Assembly (NCBI RefSeq): GCF_035917575.1
Contig: NZ_CP109090.1
Span: forward strand, 62,001-126,000
Length of the DNA: 64,000 nt
Source: Streptomyces sp. NBC_01788
GTDB taxonomy: Bacteria; Actinomycetota; Actinomycetes; Streptomycetales; Streptomycetaceae
Direction: 5' to 3'
Part shown: in pieces, positions 56,136-64,000 of the stretch
Position numbering within the stretch: the first letter of the stretch is position 1
How the letters are laid out: each line of letters starts with the position of its first letter
Notes under the pieces: model-generated
Seen by the model: the letters and a program-made list of their open reading frames with translations, nothing else
Told to the model about the DNA's origin: nothing
The model's database searches: none
Position numbers and translations under genes: made by a program

Positions 56136-56430
56136 TCAGTGCTCGGCGAGTTCTTCCAGCTGTTGAACGACGCGTTCGATGGGTGCGGTGGCGTCGATCT
56201 CGACGGTCGCGGTGGCACGCAGCAGCGGTTCAACGGTGGTCAGGTGGTGGAGAACGGCGTCACGTTCTTCGCTTGCCGTAGGGGTTGTTGGTCCGGGCTG
56301 CGATCCGAGCCAGCAGCACCTCGGCCGGCGCGCTCAGCAGCACGAGGTGATCGAACAGGGGATAGAACCGGCCTTGGTTGGTCTTGCAGCCGGCCACGAA
56401 GAGGTTGCCCTCGCTGTGGCTGCTGAGCCC
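56136..56430 (-). pseudogene. P-loop kinase-like C-terminal fragment, frameshifted
   Basis: Minus-strand text NLFVAGCKTNQGRFYPLFDH, LLARIAARTNNPYGK, then after a frame change AVLHHLTTVEPLLRATATVE, VVQQLEELAEH to TGA 56136. It resembles the C-terminal half of small AAA/shikimate-kinase-like proteins. A deletion near 56262 breaks the frame and the Walker A half is missing. Confidence 0.6.
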
Positions 56431-56470
56431 TGGTGAGACGGCTCGCAGGCTCCGAGACAGTGTCGGACGA

Positions 56471-57130
56471 TCACGAGTTCAGATAGGTGAGCACGGCCAG
56501 AACACGCCGATGATCCTCATCACTTTGGGACAGTCCGAGCTTGAGGAAGATGTTGCTGATGTGCTTCTCGACCGCGCCGTCGCTCACCACGAGCTGCCGG
56601 GCGATTGCCGAGTTCGTCCGTCCCTCGGCCATCAGCCCCAGCACCTCCCGCTCCCGGGGGGTGAGCCCGGCCAGCACGTCCTGCTTGCGGCTGCGGCCGA
56701 GCAACTGGGCGACGACCTCCGGGTCCAGGACCGTTCCGCCCTCGGCCACCCGCACCACCGCGTCCACGAACTCGCGCACCTCGGCCACGCGGTCCTTGAG
56801 CAGATAGCCGACCCCGCCGCTGGAGCCTGCCAGCAGTTCGGTGGCGTACCGCTCCTCCACGTACTGCGAGAGCACGAGCACGCCCAGCGACGGGTGCGCC
56901 TTGCGCAGCTGCACCGCGGCCCGGACGCCCTCGTCGGTGTGCGTCGGCGGCATGCGCACGTCCGCCACGACGACGTCCGGCAGCGCCTGCTGGTCGTGCA
57001 GCTCCGTGATGGTCTTGATCAGCGCCTGGGCGTCCCCGACACCCGCCACGACCTCGTGTCCGCGGTCGGTCAGCAGCCGGGTCAGGCCCTCCCTGAGCAG
57101 TACTGAATCCTCGGCGATGACCACTCGCAC
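56471..57130 (-). CDS. NarL/LuxR-type response regulator
   Basis: This 219-aa protein has a receiver domain (VVIAEDSVLLREG, phosphoacceptor in PDVVVADVRMPP, YLLKDRVAEV with the Lys) and a C-terminal LuxR HTH (LTPREREVLGLMAEGRTNSA, DGAVEKHISNIFLKLGL). GTG 57130 follows GGAGG at good distance and is preferred over GTG 57142. Its partner kinase lies 239 bases upstream on the same strand. The two form a two-component system whose signal is unknown. Confidence 0.92.
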   Translation of the reverse strand: MRVVIAEDSVLLREGLTRLLTDRGHEVVAGVGDAQALIKTITELHDQQALPDVVVADVRMPPTHTDEGVRAAVQLRKAHPSLGVLVLSQYVEERYATELLAGSSGGVGYLLKDRVAEVREFVDAVVRVAEGGTVLDPEVVAQLLGRSRKQDVLAGLTPREREVLGLMAEGRTNSAIARQLVVSDGAVEKHISNIFLKLGLSQSDEDHRRVLAVLTYLNS

Positions 57131-57369
57131 CTTGTCCTCCACGATCCTCGGCCCCCCACCGCCTCGCACCACGGCTTTCCGTGCGACATGGTCCAGCATT
57201 CCAGTATTCGGACCGTGCCGCGCCCGGGCCAGGGGAAGTGCAGGGAAGCGACTACATGTTTCGGCCTGCCGCCGCGACCGGTGTGGCCGCGGCCGGCAGG
57301 CCGCCATCAGGGGACTTCGGGAGCGGCAGCTCGGCGACGCCGGGGAAACAGCGGACTTCGGGCCGTGGC

Positions 57370-58737
57370 TCAGCGCCGCCAGGGCAGCTCCGCCGTCACC
57401 CGGGTGGGGCCCCCGGACGGCGAGTCCACGACGAGGATCCCGTCCACCGCGTCCAGCCGCTCGGCCAGTCCGGCGAGGCCGGACCCCTTGGACACGTCCG
57501 CGTTCCCGACCCCGTCGTCCTCGACCTGGAGCATCAGCCGGTCCTCCGCCCGCCAGACGTCCACCGAGGCGGACCGCGCCCCGCTGTGCTTGCTCACGTT
57601 CTGGAGCAGCTCGGAGACCGTGAAGTACGCGATGCCCTCGATGGCCGCCGCCGGCCGCTCGTCCAGATCGACCTCCACCCGCACCGGCACCGTGCAGCGC
57701 GAGGCCACCGCCGACAGGGCCGCGTCCAGGCCCCGGTCGGTGAGCACGGCCGGGTGGATGCCCCGCGCCAGGTCCCGCAGCTCCTGCAACGCGGTCTTCA
57801 CCTCGCCGTGCGCCTCGTCCACCATCCGCGCCGCCGCCTGCGGATCCTCCGTCAGCTTCTCCTTGGCCAGCCCCAGGTCCATCGCCAGCGCCACCAGCCG
57901 GGCCTGCGCCCCGTCGTGCAGGTCCCGCTCGATGCGCCGCAGGTCCGCGGCGGCCGTGTCCACCACGACCCCACGGTCCGACTCCAGCTCGACCACGCGC
58001 GCCGACAGCCGCGACGGCCCCAGCAGCCCGTGCACCAGCACCCGGTCCACCATCGTCAGCGCCCGCACGATCCACGGCGTGGCCAGCGTGAACAGCAGCC
58101 CCACCAGCGCGGTCACCGTGATCTCGAACGGGTTGTCCAGATAGATGCCGTGCCGGCCGTCGCCGTAGAGCTGGAGCCCGCCCTGACCGGCCCACATCGG
58201 GAACACCCAGAACCACAGCGGATACGTCAGCAGGCTCCAGCCCAGCGTCCAGAAGACCAGCGACACCGTGAAGGAGAACACCGCCCACGGAAAGTGCAGG
58301 ATCGCGTAGAGCAGGGCCCGCCAGGAGCCGCCGCTCTTCAGCAGGGCTCCCGTCCAGGCCAGGACGCCCGGCTTCGCCGCCCGCAGCGGCTGCGGCTCGG
58401 CCACCTCCAGGCCGAGCAGCCGGCGCGCCCGCGCCCGCTCCAGCACACCGAACAGGCGGCAGCCGGCGAGCGTCGCCGCCAGCACCGGGACACCCAGGAA
58501 CGTCACCAGCAGGCCCGCGCCCAGCGACACCATCGTCACCGCGTAGGTGAACAGCATGATGCCGATCGGCAGGTTCAGCAGCACGTACCCGAACTCGCGC
58601 CAGCTGCGCGCCTCGAACGGCGCCCGCAGCCCGGCCGGCAGCAGGTGCCGTTTCCGGCGGGTGTCACCGTCGTGGAACCCGCCCGCGCTGTAGGGCCCGT
58701 ACCCCGGTGCGTGCTGCGATCGGTACTGGGTGGCCAT
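57370..58737 (-). CDS. DesK/NarX-type sensor histidine kinase with PspC-independent membrane sensor domain
   Basis: This 455-aa kinase has an N-terminal membrane sensor region with about four to five helices (residues 45-250, PF13796-like), the HisKA_3 phosphoacceptor in RIERDLHDGAQARLV, and an HATPase end with ELLQNVSKHSGA, VEDDGVG and GSGLAGLAERL. It starts at ATG 58737. It should phosphorylate the downstream NarL-type regulator in response to a membrane or envelope cue, which is inference. Confidence 0.92.
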   Translation of the reverse strand: MATQYRSQHAPGYGPYSAGGFHDGDTRRKRHLLPAGLRAPFEARSWREFGYVLLNLPIGIMLFTYAVTMVSLGAGLLVTFLGVPVLAATLAGCRLFGVLERARARRLLGLEVAEPQPLRAAKPGVLAWTGALLKSGGSWRALLYAILHFPWAVFSFTVSLVFWTLGWSLLTYPLWFWVFPMWAGQGGLQLYGDGRHGIYLDNPFEITVTALVGLLFTLATPWIVRALTMVDRVLVHGLLGPSRLSARVVELESDRGVVVDTAAADLRRIERDLHDGAQARLVALAMDLGLAKEKLTEDPQAAARMVDEAHGEVKTALQELRDLARGIHPAVLTDRGLDAALSAVASRCTVPVRVEVDLDERPAAAIEGIAYFTVSELLQNVSKHSGARSASVDVWRAEDRLMLQVEDDGVGNADVSKGSGLAGLAERLDAVDGILVVDSPSGGPTRVTAELPWRR

Positions 58738-58795
58738 CGGCGTCGTCCCGTTCCCTCGTTCCGTGTCTTCTACGGCTGTCCCGCCGTACTTCCAG

Positions 58796-59069
58796 CGTGC
58801 ACCAGTCCGGCGGTCAGCCGGTGATCAGCATCGATGCCAAGAAGAAGGAACAGCTGGGGCAGCTGCCGAACCCCGGGCGGCAATGGCGCCCCGCCGGCGA
58901 CAGCGATCCGGTGCGGGTGGAGGACCACAGCTTCTACTTCATCGGCCCCGACGTCGACGTGGCGATACCCTTCGGCATCTACGATCTGGCCCACGACAGC
59001 GGCTGGGTGAACGTCGGCACCGATCACGACACCTCCGTGTTCGCCGTCGAGTCGATCCGCCGCTGGTGA
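58796..59069 (+). pseudogene. ISAzo13-family transposase internal fragment
   Basis: HQSGGQPVISIDAKKKEQLG, then IPFGIYDLAHDSGWVNVGTD, TSVFAVESIRRW is close to residues 185-270 of the intact ISAzo13 transposase at 25.8 kb but clearly diverged, so it comes from another element. Both ends are missing. It abuts the sensor kinase start within 60 bases. Confidence 0.85.
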
Positions 59070-59093
59070 TGGGCAGCGGCGGTTTCGCTTAGC

Positions 59094-60077
59094 TTAGGCG
59101 GCGCGGCGGGTCTTGCGGCGGCGTACTGCGACGGCGGTGCCGGCACCGGCGACGACCAGCGTGGCGGCCATACCGGCGATTGCGGCGGTGTTGTCGTTCG
59201 TACCGGTCTCGGCGAGGTGGGAGCCCATGGCCGCAGTCTTCGGGGCGTGGTGGTTCTTCGGGGCGTGGTTGGTCTTCATGGTCTTGTTGATCCAGCCCGC
59301 GTAGGCGCGCGCGTTGGTGTAGAGGCCAGGACCCTCCGAGCACGGCACCTTCGGGGCACCGGGCCCGGAGGTGACGCCGATCAGCTCCCAGCGGCCGTTC
59401 CGGCCCTTCTGGACCTGCGGCCCGCCGGAGTCCCCGAAGCACGCCATGGCCTTGGGCACGGTGGTGATGGTGCACAGCCGGGTCTTGCCCGCGTAGCCCG
59501 GCGCGCACTCGGACACAGCGCCCCTGCGGGTGTTCAGCTCCTGCAGCCGGTCCGGGAACTTGAGCTCGGTGTCGACGGTGGTGCCGAAGCCCAGGAGCCG
59601 GGTCGGCGTGCCGGGTCCCCCTACATGCTCGGCAATCTTGATGGGCTGCTGGGCGACCGGGCGGTCCAGGCGTATCAGCGCGAGGTCGTTGTTGTTGGCG
59701 GCCTTGCCCTCGCCGTTCACATAGCCGGGGTGGACGAAGATCCGGTCGATCTTTCGGACAGTGCCGCCGGACTTGCGGTGGTCGCTGCCGACGCGCACGA
59801 TGCCGTCCAGCTCCAGGCCGTCACCCTTCACGCAGTGGGCCGCCGTCAGTACCCACTGCTTATCGATCAGCGACGCCCCGCAGGTCCCGTCGTTCAGGCC
59901 GAGCGTGGGGGCCGACTCGGGGACGGTCGCCATGAACGGGTAGTGCTCGGTGGAGTCCGATCCGTTGACGATGGCTGAGGCGCTGCCGGCCATGACAGTG
60001 GCGCAGGCCGCAGCTGCGAGAACGCCGACGGCAGCGGTGCGGGCGGTACGGCGGCGCAGTGGCTTGAAGCTGTACAC
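59094..60077 (-). CDS. Trypsin-like serine protease (S1) with sortase-type LAETG anchor
   Basis: This 327-aa protein begins with a secretion signal (basic RRRTARTAA, hydrophobic core, AGSASA). IVNGSDS follows directly, then catalytic His in LTAAHC, Asp in NNDLALIRL and Ser in ACFGDSGGP. The C-terminus has a linker with three HAPK-like motifs, LAETG, a membrane helix and RRRKTRRAA, matching substrates of Streptomyces class E sortases. It should be a wall-attached extracellular protease. I chose GTG 60077 behind AAGGA. There is no propeptide between the signal and IVNG. Confidence 0.9.
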   Translation of the reverse strand: MYSFKPLRRRTARTAAVGVLAAAACATVMAGSASAIVNGSDSTEHYPFMATVPESAPTLGLNDGTCGASLIDKQWVLTAAHCVKGDGLELDGIVRVGSDHRKSGGTVRKIDRIFVHPGYVNGEGKAANNNDLALIRLDRPVAQQPIKIAEHVGGPGTPTRLLGFGTTVDTELKFPDRLQELNTRRGAVSECAPGYAGKTRLCTITTVPKAMACFGDSGGPQVQKGRNGRWELIGVTSGPGAPKVPCSEGPGLYTNARAYAGWINKTMKTNHAPKNHHAPKTAAMGSHLAETGTNDNTAAIAGMAATLVVAGAGTAVAVRRRKTRRAA

Positions 60078-60089
60078 AAAGAGTTCCTT

Positions 60090-60135
60090 TTTGCTCGGTG
60101 GATCCGTACGCATTTGCTCGGTGGATCCGTGCGCA
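60090..60135. repeat. 23-bp tandem duplication upstream of the protease gene
   Basis: Two adjacent 23-base copies (60090-60112 and 60113-60135) differ at one base. The first ends 12 bases upstream of the protease start, so the duplication lies in its leader. Confidence 0.85.
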
Positions 60136-60557
60136 TTCAGCCTCGTTTTTTCGACGCCTGCCAGACCATCCGGGAAACAGGTCAACCGATGGTATGGCTC
60201 TCTTCCCCTCCGTACTGGGGAAAACCCGAGGCCCGGAGTGTGGCTGCCCGGCGTGACGGCGACGGCGGTCACCGCGGCCACGACCGCGACGATCACGAAC
60301 TCCCGCCGTCGCCGCAACACGCGGAAATACCTCGCAAGGGCGGCCGGAGAAGACCCCCGGAGGAAGCCACCGATCTGAGAGCCAAGACGCAGACGTACGT
60401 GCTACGCGTTGATGGCGCTATTTGAAAATCCCGACCCGGTGCTGAGGAGTGGGGCAAACCTGCTGAGTTGATTTCCCCACCCTTCGTGCGATCTCGGTGT
60501 GGTGGGTGCGACGGCAAGCCTGCGTGGGCAACGGGTCGGGCCTCTTCGGGAGGCTGG
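60136..60557. other. Intergenic stretch, no gene seen
   Basis: About 420 bases between the protease leader and the IS21 fragment. Open frames exist but no product is recognisable. The protease promoter should lie here. Confidence 0.45.
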
Positions 60558-61080
60558 GTGCTCACGAGGGAGGAAGACGTGGACGCGCACGCGCTGCGTC
60601 GCCAGGGCTGGACGATCTCCGCGATCGCCAGACACCTGGGACGCGACCGTAAGACGATCCGTGCCTACCTGAACGGCGAGCGCGCCCCGCGGCAGCGCCG
60701 CCAGGCTCCAGATATGTTCGTTCCCTTCTTGGACTACTGCCGTCAACGCCTGGCGGACGAACCGCACTTGTGGGCATCCACCCTGTTCGACGAGGTGGTC
60801 CAACTCGGCTACCGCGGCGCCTATTCGACGTTCACCGGGGCGCTTCGCCGCTACGAGGTCCGACCGTACTGCGAGCCCTGCCATGCGTCGCAGGGCCGGG
60901 ATCGCGCGGTGATCGATCACCCGCCGGGCGAGGAGGTCCAGTTCGACTGGGTCGAGCTGCCCAATCCACCCGCGGGCTGGGGCATCGGCGGACACGCGCA
61001 CCTGCTGGTCAGGGCGCTCGCGCATTCGGCCGCTGGCGGGCGGTGCTGGCGGAGCCGGAGGACTTCCCGCACATGGTCTA
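60558..61080 (+). pseudogene. IS21-family IstA transposase, frameshifted and truncated
   Basis: GTG 60558 opens with LTREEDVDAHALRRQGWTIS and HLGRDRKTIRAYLNGERAP, the IstA HTH region, and reaches the first catalytic Asp in EEVQFDWVEL. A one-base deletion near 61030 shifts the frame (LAEPEDFPHMV continues in another frame). The gene stops at 61080, where IS630 sequence begins. The istB partner is absent. Confidence 0.82.
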
Positions 61081-61950
61081 GTGTCCTGCGCCGGTAGTCC
61101 GTCGTTAGATCTTGTATGAGTTCTTCTGCCGGGGTGCCGGTGCCGCGTCGTGGTCCGAAGCTGGAACCACTGCTGCTGGGCGATGACGAGCGTGCTGTGC
61201 TGGAGCATTGGACGAGGCGGGCGAGTTCCGCTCAGGCGCTGGCGTTACGGGCGCGGATCGTGCTGGCGTGTGCTGGACCTGATGTCCCGCCCATCGTCGA
61301 GGTGGCCCGCAACCTGCGGATCTCTGCGGACACGGTGCGCAAGTGGCGGCGGCGGTTCCTCGCTGAGCGGCTGGACGGCCTGGCAGATGAGCCCCGGCCG
61401 GGCCGGCCGCCCACCATCAGTGTGGATCAGGTGGAGGCGGTCGTGATCGCCACGCTGGAGGAGATCCCGAAGAACGCCACGCACTGGTCGAGGAAGTCGA
61501 TGGCCGAGCACAGCGGTCTGTCGAAGTCCACCGTCGGCCGGATCTGGCGGAAGTTCCAGCTCAAGCCGCACCTGACGGACACCTTCAAGCTGTCCACGGA
61601 CCCGTTCTTCGTGGAGAAGGTCTACGACGTCGTCGGGCTGTACTTCAACCCGCCCGAGGGCGCGGTGGTCCTCTCGGTGGACGAGAAGTCCCAGATCCAG
61701 GCCCTGGACCGCTCCCAGCCTGCGCTGCCGATGATGCCGGGCATGCCCGAGCGGCGCACCCACGACTACGTCCGCAACGGGCTGACCACGCTGTTCGCCG
61801 CGTTCGACGTCGCCACCGGTGAAGTCATCAGCTCCCTGCACCGCCGGCACCCGGCGGCGGAGTTCAAGAAGTTCCTGATCCGGATCGACAAAAAGGTGCC
61901 CGCACACCTGCAGATCCACCTGATCTGCGACAACTGTGAGACTCGTGGGG
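61080..61950 (+). mobile_element. IS630-family element, 3'-truncated
   Basis: The left end begins at a CTAG/TGTCCTGCGCC junction inside the IS21 fragment, consistent with IS630 insertion at TA. The right end is lost where the transposase homology stops near 61940, before an IS4 element. Confidence 0.7.
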
Positions 61951-61973
61951 CGTCGCCGGGGGCCAGAGCCTGA
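61116..61973 (+). pseudogene. IS630-family transposase, C-terminally truncated
   Basis: Its 285 codons include the HTH (VARNLRISADTVRKWRRRFL), VVLSVDEKSQIQALDRSQP with the first catalytic Asp, and HLICDN with the second. After CDN the expected Y-x-THK text and the C-terminal Glu region are replaced by ETRGASPGARA and a stop, so the enzyme lacks its last catalytic residue. Confidence 0.85.
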
Positions 61974-62082
61974 CCCGTGCGACAACTGGCCTCAGCTGCC
62001 TTGGAGTAGATCTGTCGGCTCCGGCCCCCGGCGGTGCTTGCTGCCGCCGGACCGGCGGGCGTGTCCCGATAGGGGCCTTGCC

Positions 62083-63869
62083 CCAAGGCCGGGAAGTTAG
62101 CGTTTTCGCAGGTCACGCAAGGCCGTTGAAGGTTCGAGGCGAAAGCACAACGGAGCTCGTTGATACAGGCAGTCGACCAAGACAGCTTGTACGTGAGGAG
62201 CTCCGTCGCGAGTTCATTTTGCCCTGCCGTCCGCGCTGACGGCCATCACCCGTACGGTGACCGTGGCCGCGGGACGGTTCGCACCAGGCCACTTGGGAGA
62301 ACTGACCGCTGTGGTTTCGTTCGAGCTGGTGGACGCGGTTCTGGCACAGACGCGGACGGTGCAGCGGCGGCTGCGTGATCTTCCGTCGCGGGTCGGGATG
62401 TACTTCCTGCTCGCGATGTGCCTGTTCCCCGAGGTTGGCTACCGGCTGGTCTGGGACAAGCTCACCGGCGGCCTGGCCGGGATGCCGGTGGCCCAGCCGA
62501 GCGCGAAGGCCCTGCGGGATCTGCGGCGTCGGCTTGGGGCCGCGCCGGTGCGGTCACTGTTCGAGGTGCTTGCAGGTCCGCTGGCTCGCCCGACGACACC
62601 GGGGGTGCGCTTCGGCGCTTACCGGACGGTGTCCTTCGACGGCTGCAGCTCGCTACGGGTACCCGATTCGCCCCGCAACCGGGCCTGGCTCGGGCGAACG
62701 GCCCATCACGGCTATCCCACGCTGGAGCTGATGCCGCTGGTCGAGACCGGGACCAGGTCCCTGATCGGCGCGGTCTTCGGTCCCACCGACGAGGGTGAGA
62801 CCGCCTATGCCCGTCGGCTGCTGCACCTGCTGGGGCCGGACATGCTGGTGCTGTGGGACAAGGGCTTCGACGCCAACGCCTTCCTCGCCCAGGTGAGCGC
62901 GACCGGCGCGAAGGTCCTGGGCCGACTCCGCAGCAACCGGCGCACCCCGGTCCTGGCCCGCCTGGACGACGGCTCCTACCTGTCGGTGATTGGCACCGTC
63001 AAGGTCCGGATCATCGACGCCGAGATCACGGTGACCTGCGCCGACGGCACCGTGTTCACCGGCTCCTACCGGTTGGCCACCACCTTGACAGACGCGCGCC
63101 GGCACCCCGCAGCGGCGCTCGTCAGCCTCTATCACGAGCGCTGGGAACACGAGAGTGCGTACTACGCGCTCCGCCACACGATCCTGGCCGGCCGGAACTT
63201 TCGGTCGGGCGATCGGGCCGGTCTCGAACAGGAGGTGTGGGCCCTGCTCACGCTCTACCAAGCCCTACGGGCCGTGATGGTCGAGGCCGCCGAGTCCCTC
63301 CCCGGCACCGACCCCGACCGCTGCAGTTTCACCGTGGCTCTCCAGACCGCCCGCGACCAGGTCGTCCAGGCCACAGGGATCGTCCCGGACGAGCCCGGCT
63401 CCCTCGGGTTGATCGGCCAGCGAGTGCTGGCCCGACTCCTTGCGCCCCGCCGTCACCGAGCGAGCATCCGCAAGGTCAAGTCACCCATCTCCCGCTACAG
63501 CGAGCGACGTGACGACGGCCGCCCCGACCGCAGCCGCACCATCACCGAGCTCACCGTCACCGTCCTCGAACCCGACCCCGAACAGCAGCCTTTGCCCACG
63601 GTCTCCCGCGACGACCGCCACACCGTCCCGACCCAACGCCGACGGCACCGCGTCCTCGCGCTGCTGCAGGACGACCCGACCCGCCTATGGAGACCCGCGG
63701 AGATCGCCGCCCACTTCGGCGACATCACCCTGCACACCATGTATCGGCAGCTGTCCCGATGGGCCGAAACCGGGATTATCCACAAACTCGGTCCCGGCCT
63801 CTACGCAGCCACGGCCTGGACCTCAACGCCCTTGCCACCAGCGCAAACAGGCTAACTTCCCGGCCTTGG
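62083..63869 (+). mobile_element. IS4-family insertion sequence (complete)
   Basis: Perfect terminal repeats CCAAGGCCGGGAAGTTAGC (62083-62101 and its complement 63851-63869) bound a 1787-bp element with one transposase gene. An 8-bp duplication flanks it. It inserted into a GCCTTGCC site of older repeated DNA. Confidence 0.87.
62257..63855 (+). CDS. IS4-family transposase
   Basis: This 532-aa transposase has an N-terminal IS4 domain (YFLLAMCLFPEVGYRLVWDK), the catalytic Asp in TVSFDGCSSLRVPD, a second in VLWDKGFDANAF and the Glu in YHERWEHESAY (the Y-REK-like box). A C-terminal HTH-like tail follows. The frame runs to within 14 bases of the right end. GTG/ATG choices near 62257-62311 cannot be separated; a start at GTG 62311 (VVSFELVDAVLAQ) is also possible. 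Confidence 0.9.
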   Translation: MTVAAGRFAPGHLGELTAVVSFELVDAVLAQTRTVQRRLRDLPSRVGMYFLLAMCLFPEVGYRLVWDKLTGGLAGMPVAQPSAKALRDLRRRLGAAPVRSLFEVLAGPLARPTTPGVRFGAYRTVSFDGCSSLRVPDSPRNRAWLGRTAHHGYPTLELMPLVETGTRSLIGAVFGPTDEGETAYARRLLHLLGPDMLVLWDKGFDANAFLAQVSATGAKVLGRLRSNRRTPVLARLDDGSYLSVIGTVKVRIIDAEITVTCADGTVFTGSYRLATTLTDARRHPAAALVSLYHERWEHESAYYALRHTILAGRNFRSGDRAGLEQEVWALLTLYQALRAVMVEAAESLPGTDPDRCSFTVALQTARDQVVQATGIVPDEPGSLGLIGQRVLARLLAPRRHRASIRKVKSPISRYSERRDDGRPDRSRTITELTVTVLEPDPEQQPLPTVSRDDRHTVPTQRRRHRVLALLQDDPTRLWRPAEIAAHFGDITLHTMYRQLSRWAETGIIHKLGPGLYAATAWTSTPLPPAQTG

Positions 63870-63954
63870 GCCTTGCCCCACAAGGCACCATCACAGTTCT
63901 GACCGCCCACCCGGCCCGGCGTCGGCCATCAGCCCCAGCCGATGAAGGAGCCGC

Positions 63955-64000
63955 GTGACCGTCACCAGCATGCCCCAGCCGACCCTGCCCGCACAGCAGG
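63955..64000 (+). CDS. Start of a gene cut by the window edge
   Basis: GTG 63955 lies behind AAGGAG and opens a frame reading MTVTSMPQPTLPAQQ to the end of the window. The ribosome site makes a real start plausible. Too little is visible to name a product. Confidence 0.5.
   Translation, partial: MTVTSMPQPTLPAQQ

Larger units (their letters stand above)
62075..63877. repeat. 8-bp target duplication of the IS4-type element
   Basis: GCCTTGCC occurs at 62075-62082 and 63870-63877, directly outside the terminal inverted repeats. Confidence 0.75.

Noticed and set aside
56471..58288. A 605-codon frame covering the response regulator and part of the kinase
   Set aside because: The upstream part is another frame of the kinase gene. 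A GGAGG-preceded GTG at 57130 gives a normal NarL length.

Overview
The window is high-GC actinobacterial DNA, almost certainly Streptomyces. The evidence is strong third-position GC bias, frequent GTG starts, ATGA/GTGA stop-start overlaps, Streptomyces-type insertion sequences, and a decayed telomere gene pair (tap-tpg). Together these point to a chromosome arm or a linear plasmid. About a third of the window is transposon debris or pseudogenes.

Region 1 (1-16.5 kb) is a Dpd-type 7-deazaguanine DNA-modification locus in three transcription units. A rightward operon (1-8.5 kb) carries two unrecognised helical proteins, a 1499-aa helicase (DpdJ type), a phospholipase D-like protein (DpdK type) and a 686-aa protein with a DUF2325-like C-terminus. 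It converges, across a 15-bp hairpin, on a leftward operon (13.0-8.6 kb) with a YaaA/DUF6884-like protein (probable DpdC), a DGQHR protein, DpdA (TGT-like base-exchange enzyme) and a second DGQHR protein. Divergent from that is queC-queE-queD-folE2 (13.1-15.6 kb), a complete GTP-to-preQ0 pathway, followed by a VUT/YhhQ-type transporter. The logic is: make preQ0, insert it into DNA with DpdA/DpdB, convert it with DpdC, and restrict unmodified DNA with the helicase/PLD module. The first gene is cut by the window edge, so more dpd genes may lie upstream.

Region 2 (16.6-23.7 kb): a dead integrase and a frameshifted small gene mark the island edge. Then comes a tight five-gene operon I cannot assign to a known pathway: PhyH-type dioxygenase, aspartoacylase-like hydrolase, D-2-hydroxyacid dehydrogenase, membrane-anchored unknown, and B12-type radical SAM enzyme.

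Region 3 (23.7-35.5 kb): ISL3 and IS5 fragments and a VOC protein precede an IS256 element that was itself split by an ISAzo13 element, both with intact target duplications. Then follow a Fic protein, a decayed HTH gene, a TOTE-type primase-helicase with a 5' one-base frameshift, and a TrkA-N/ion-channel protein lacking the usual filter.

Region 4 (35.6-42.1 kb): an aldo/keto reductase with a divergent HxlR regulator lies among IS5 remnants. Beyond it are tpg (nonsense mutation) and tap (several frameshifts, 5' end replaced by IS5 sequence).

Region 5 (42.1-52.4 kb): an oligopeptide-type ABC operon ends in a C45 acyltransferase-like hydrolase and faces a LacI regulator. A hydrolase-TetR pair with a clear palindromic operator follows.

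Region 6 (52.4-64 kb): a DUF4260 gene is split by an IS1182 element. There are several gene fragments, a sensor kinase-response regulator pair, a sortase-anchored trypsin-like protease, and an IS21/IS630/IS4 pile-up at the right end. No tRNA, rRNA or CRISPR array was recognised.
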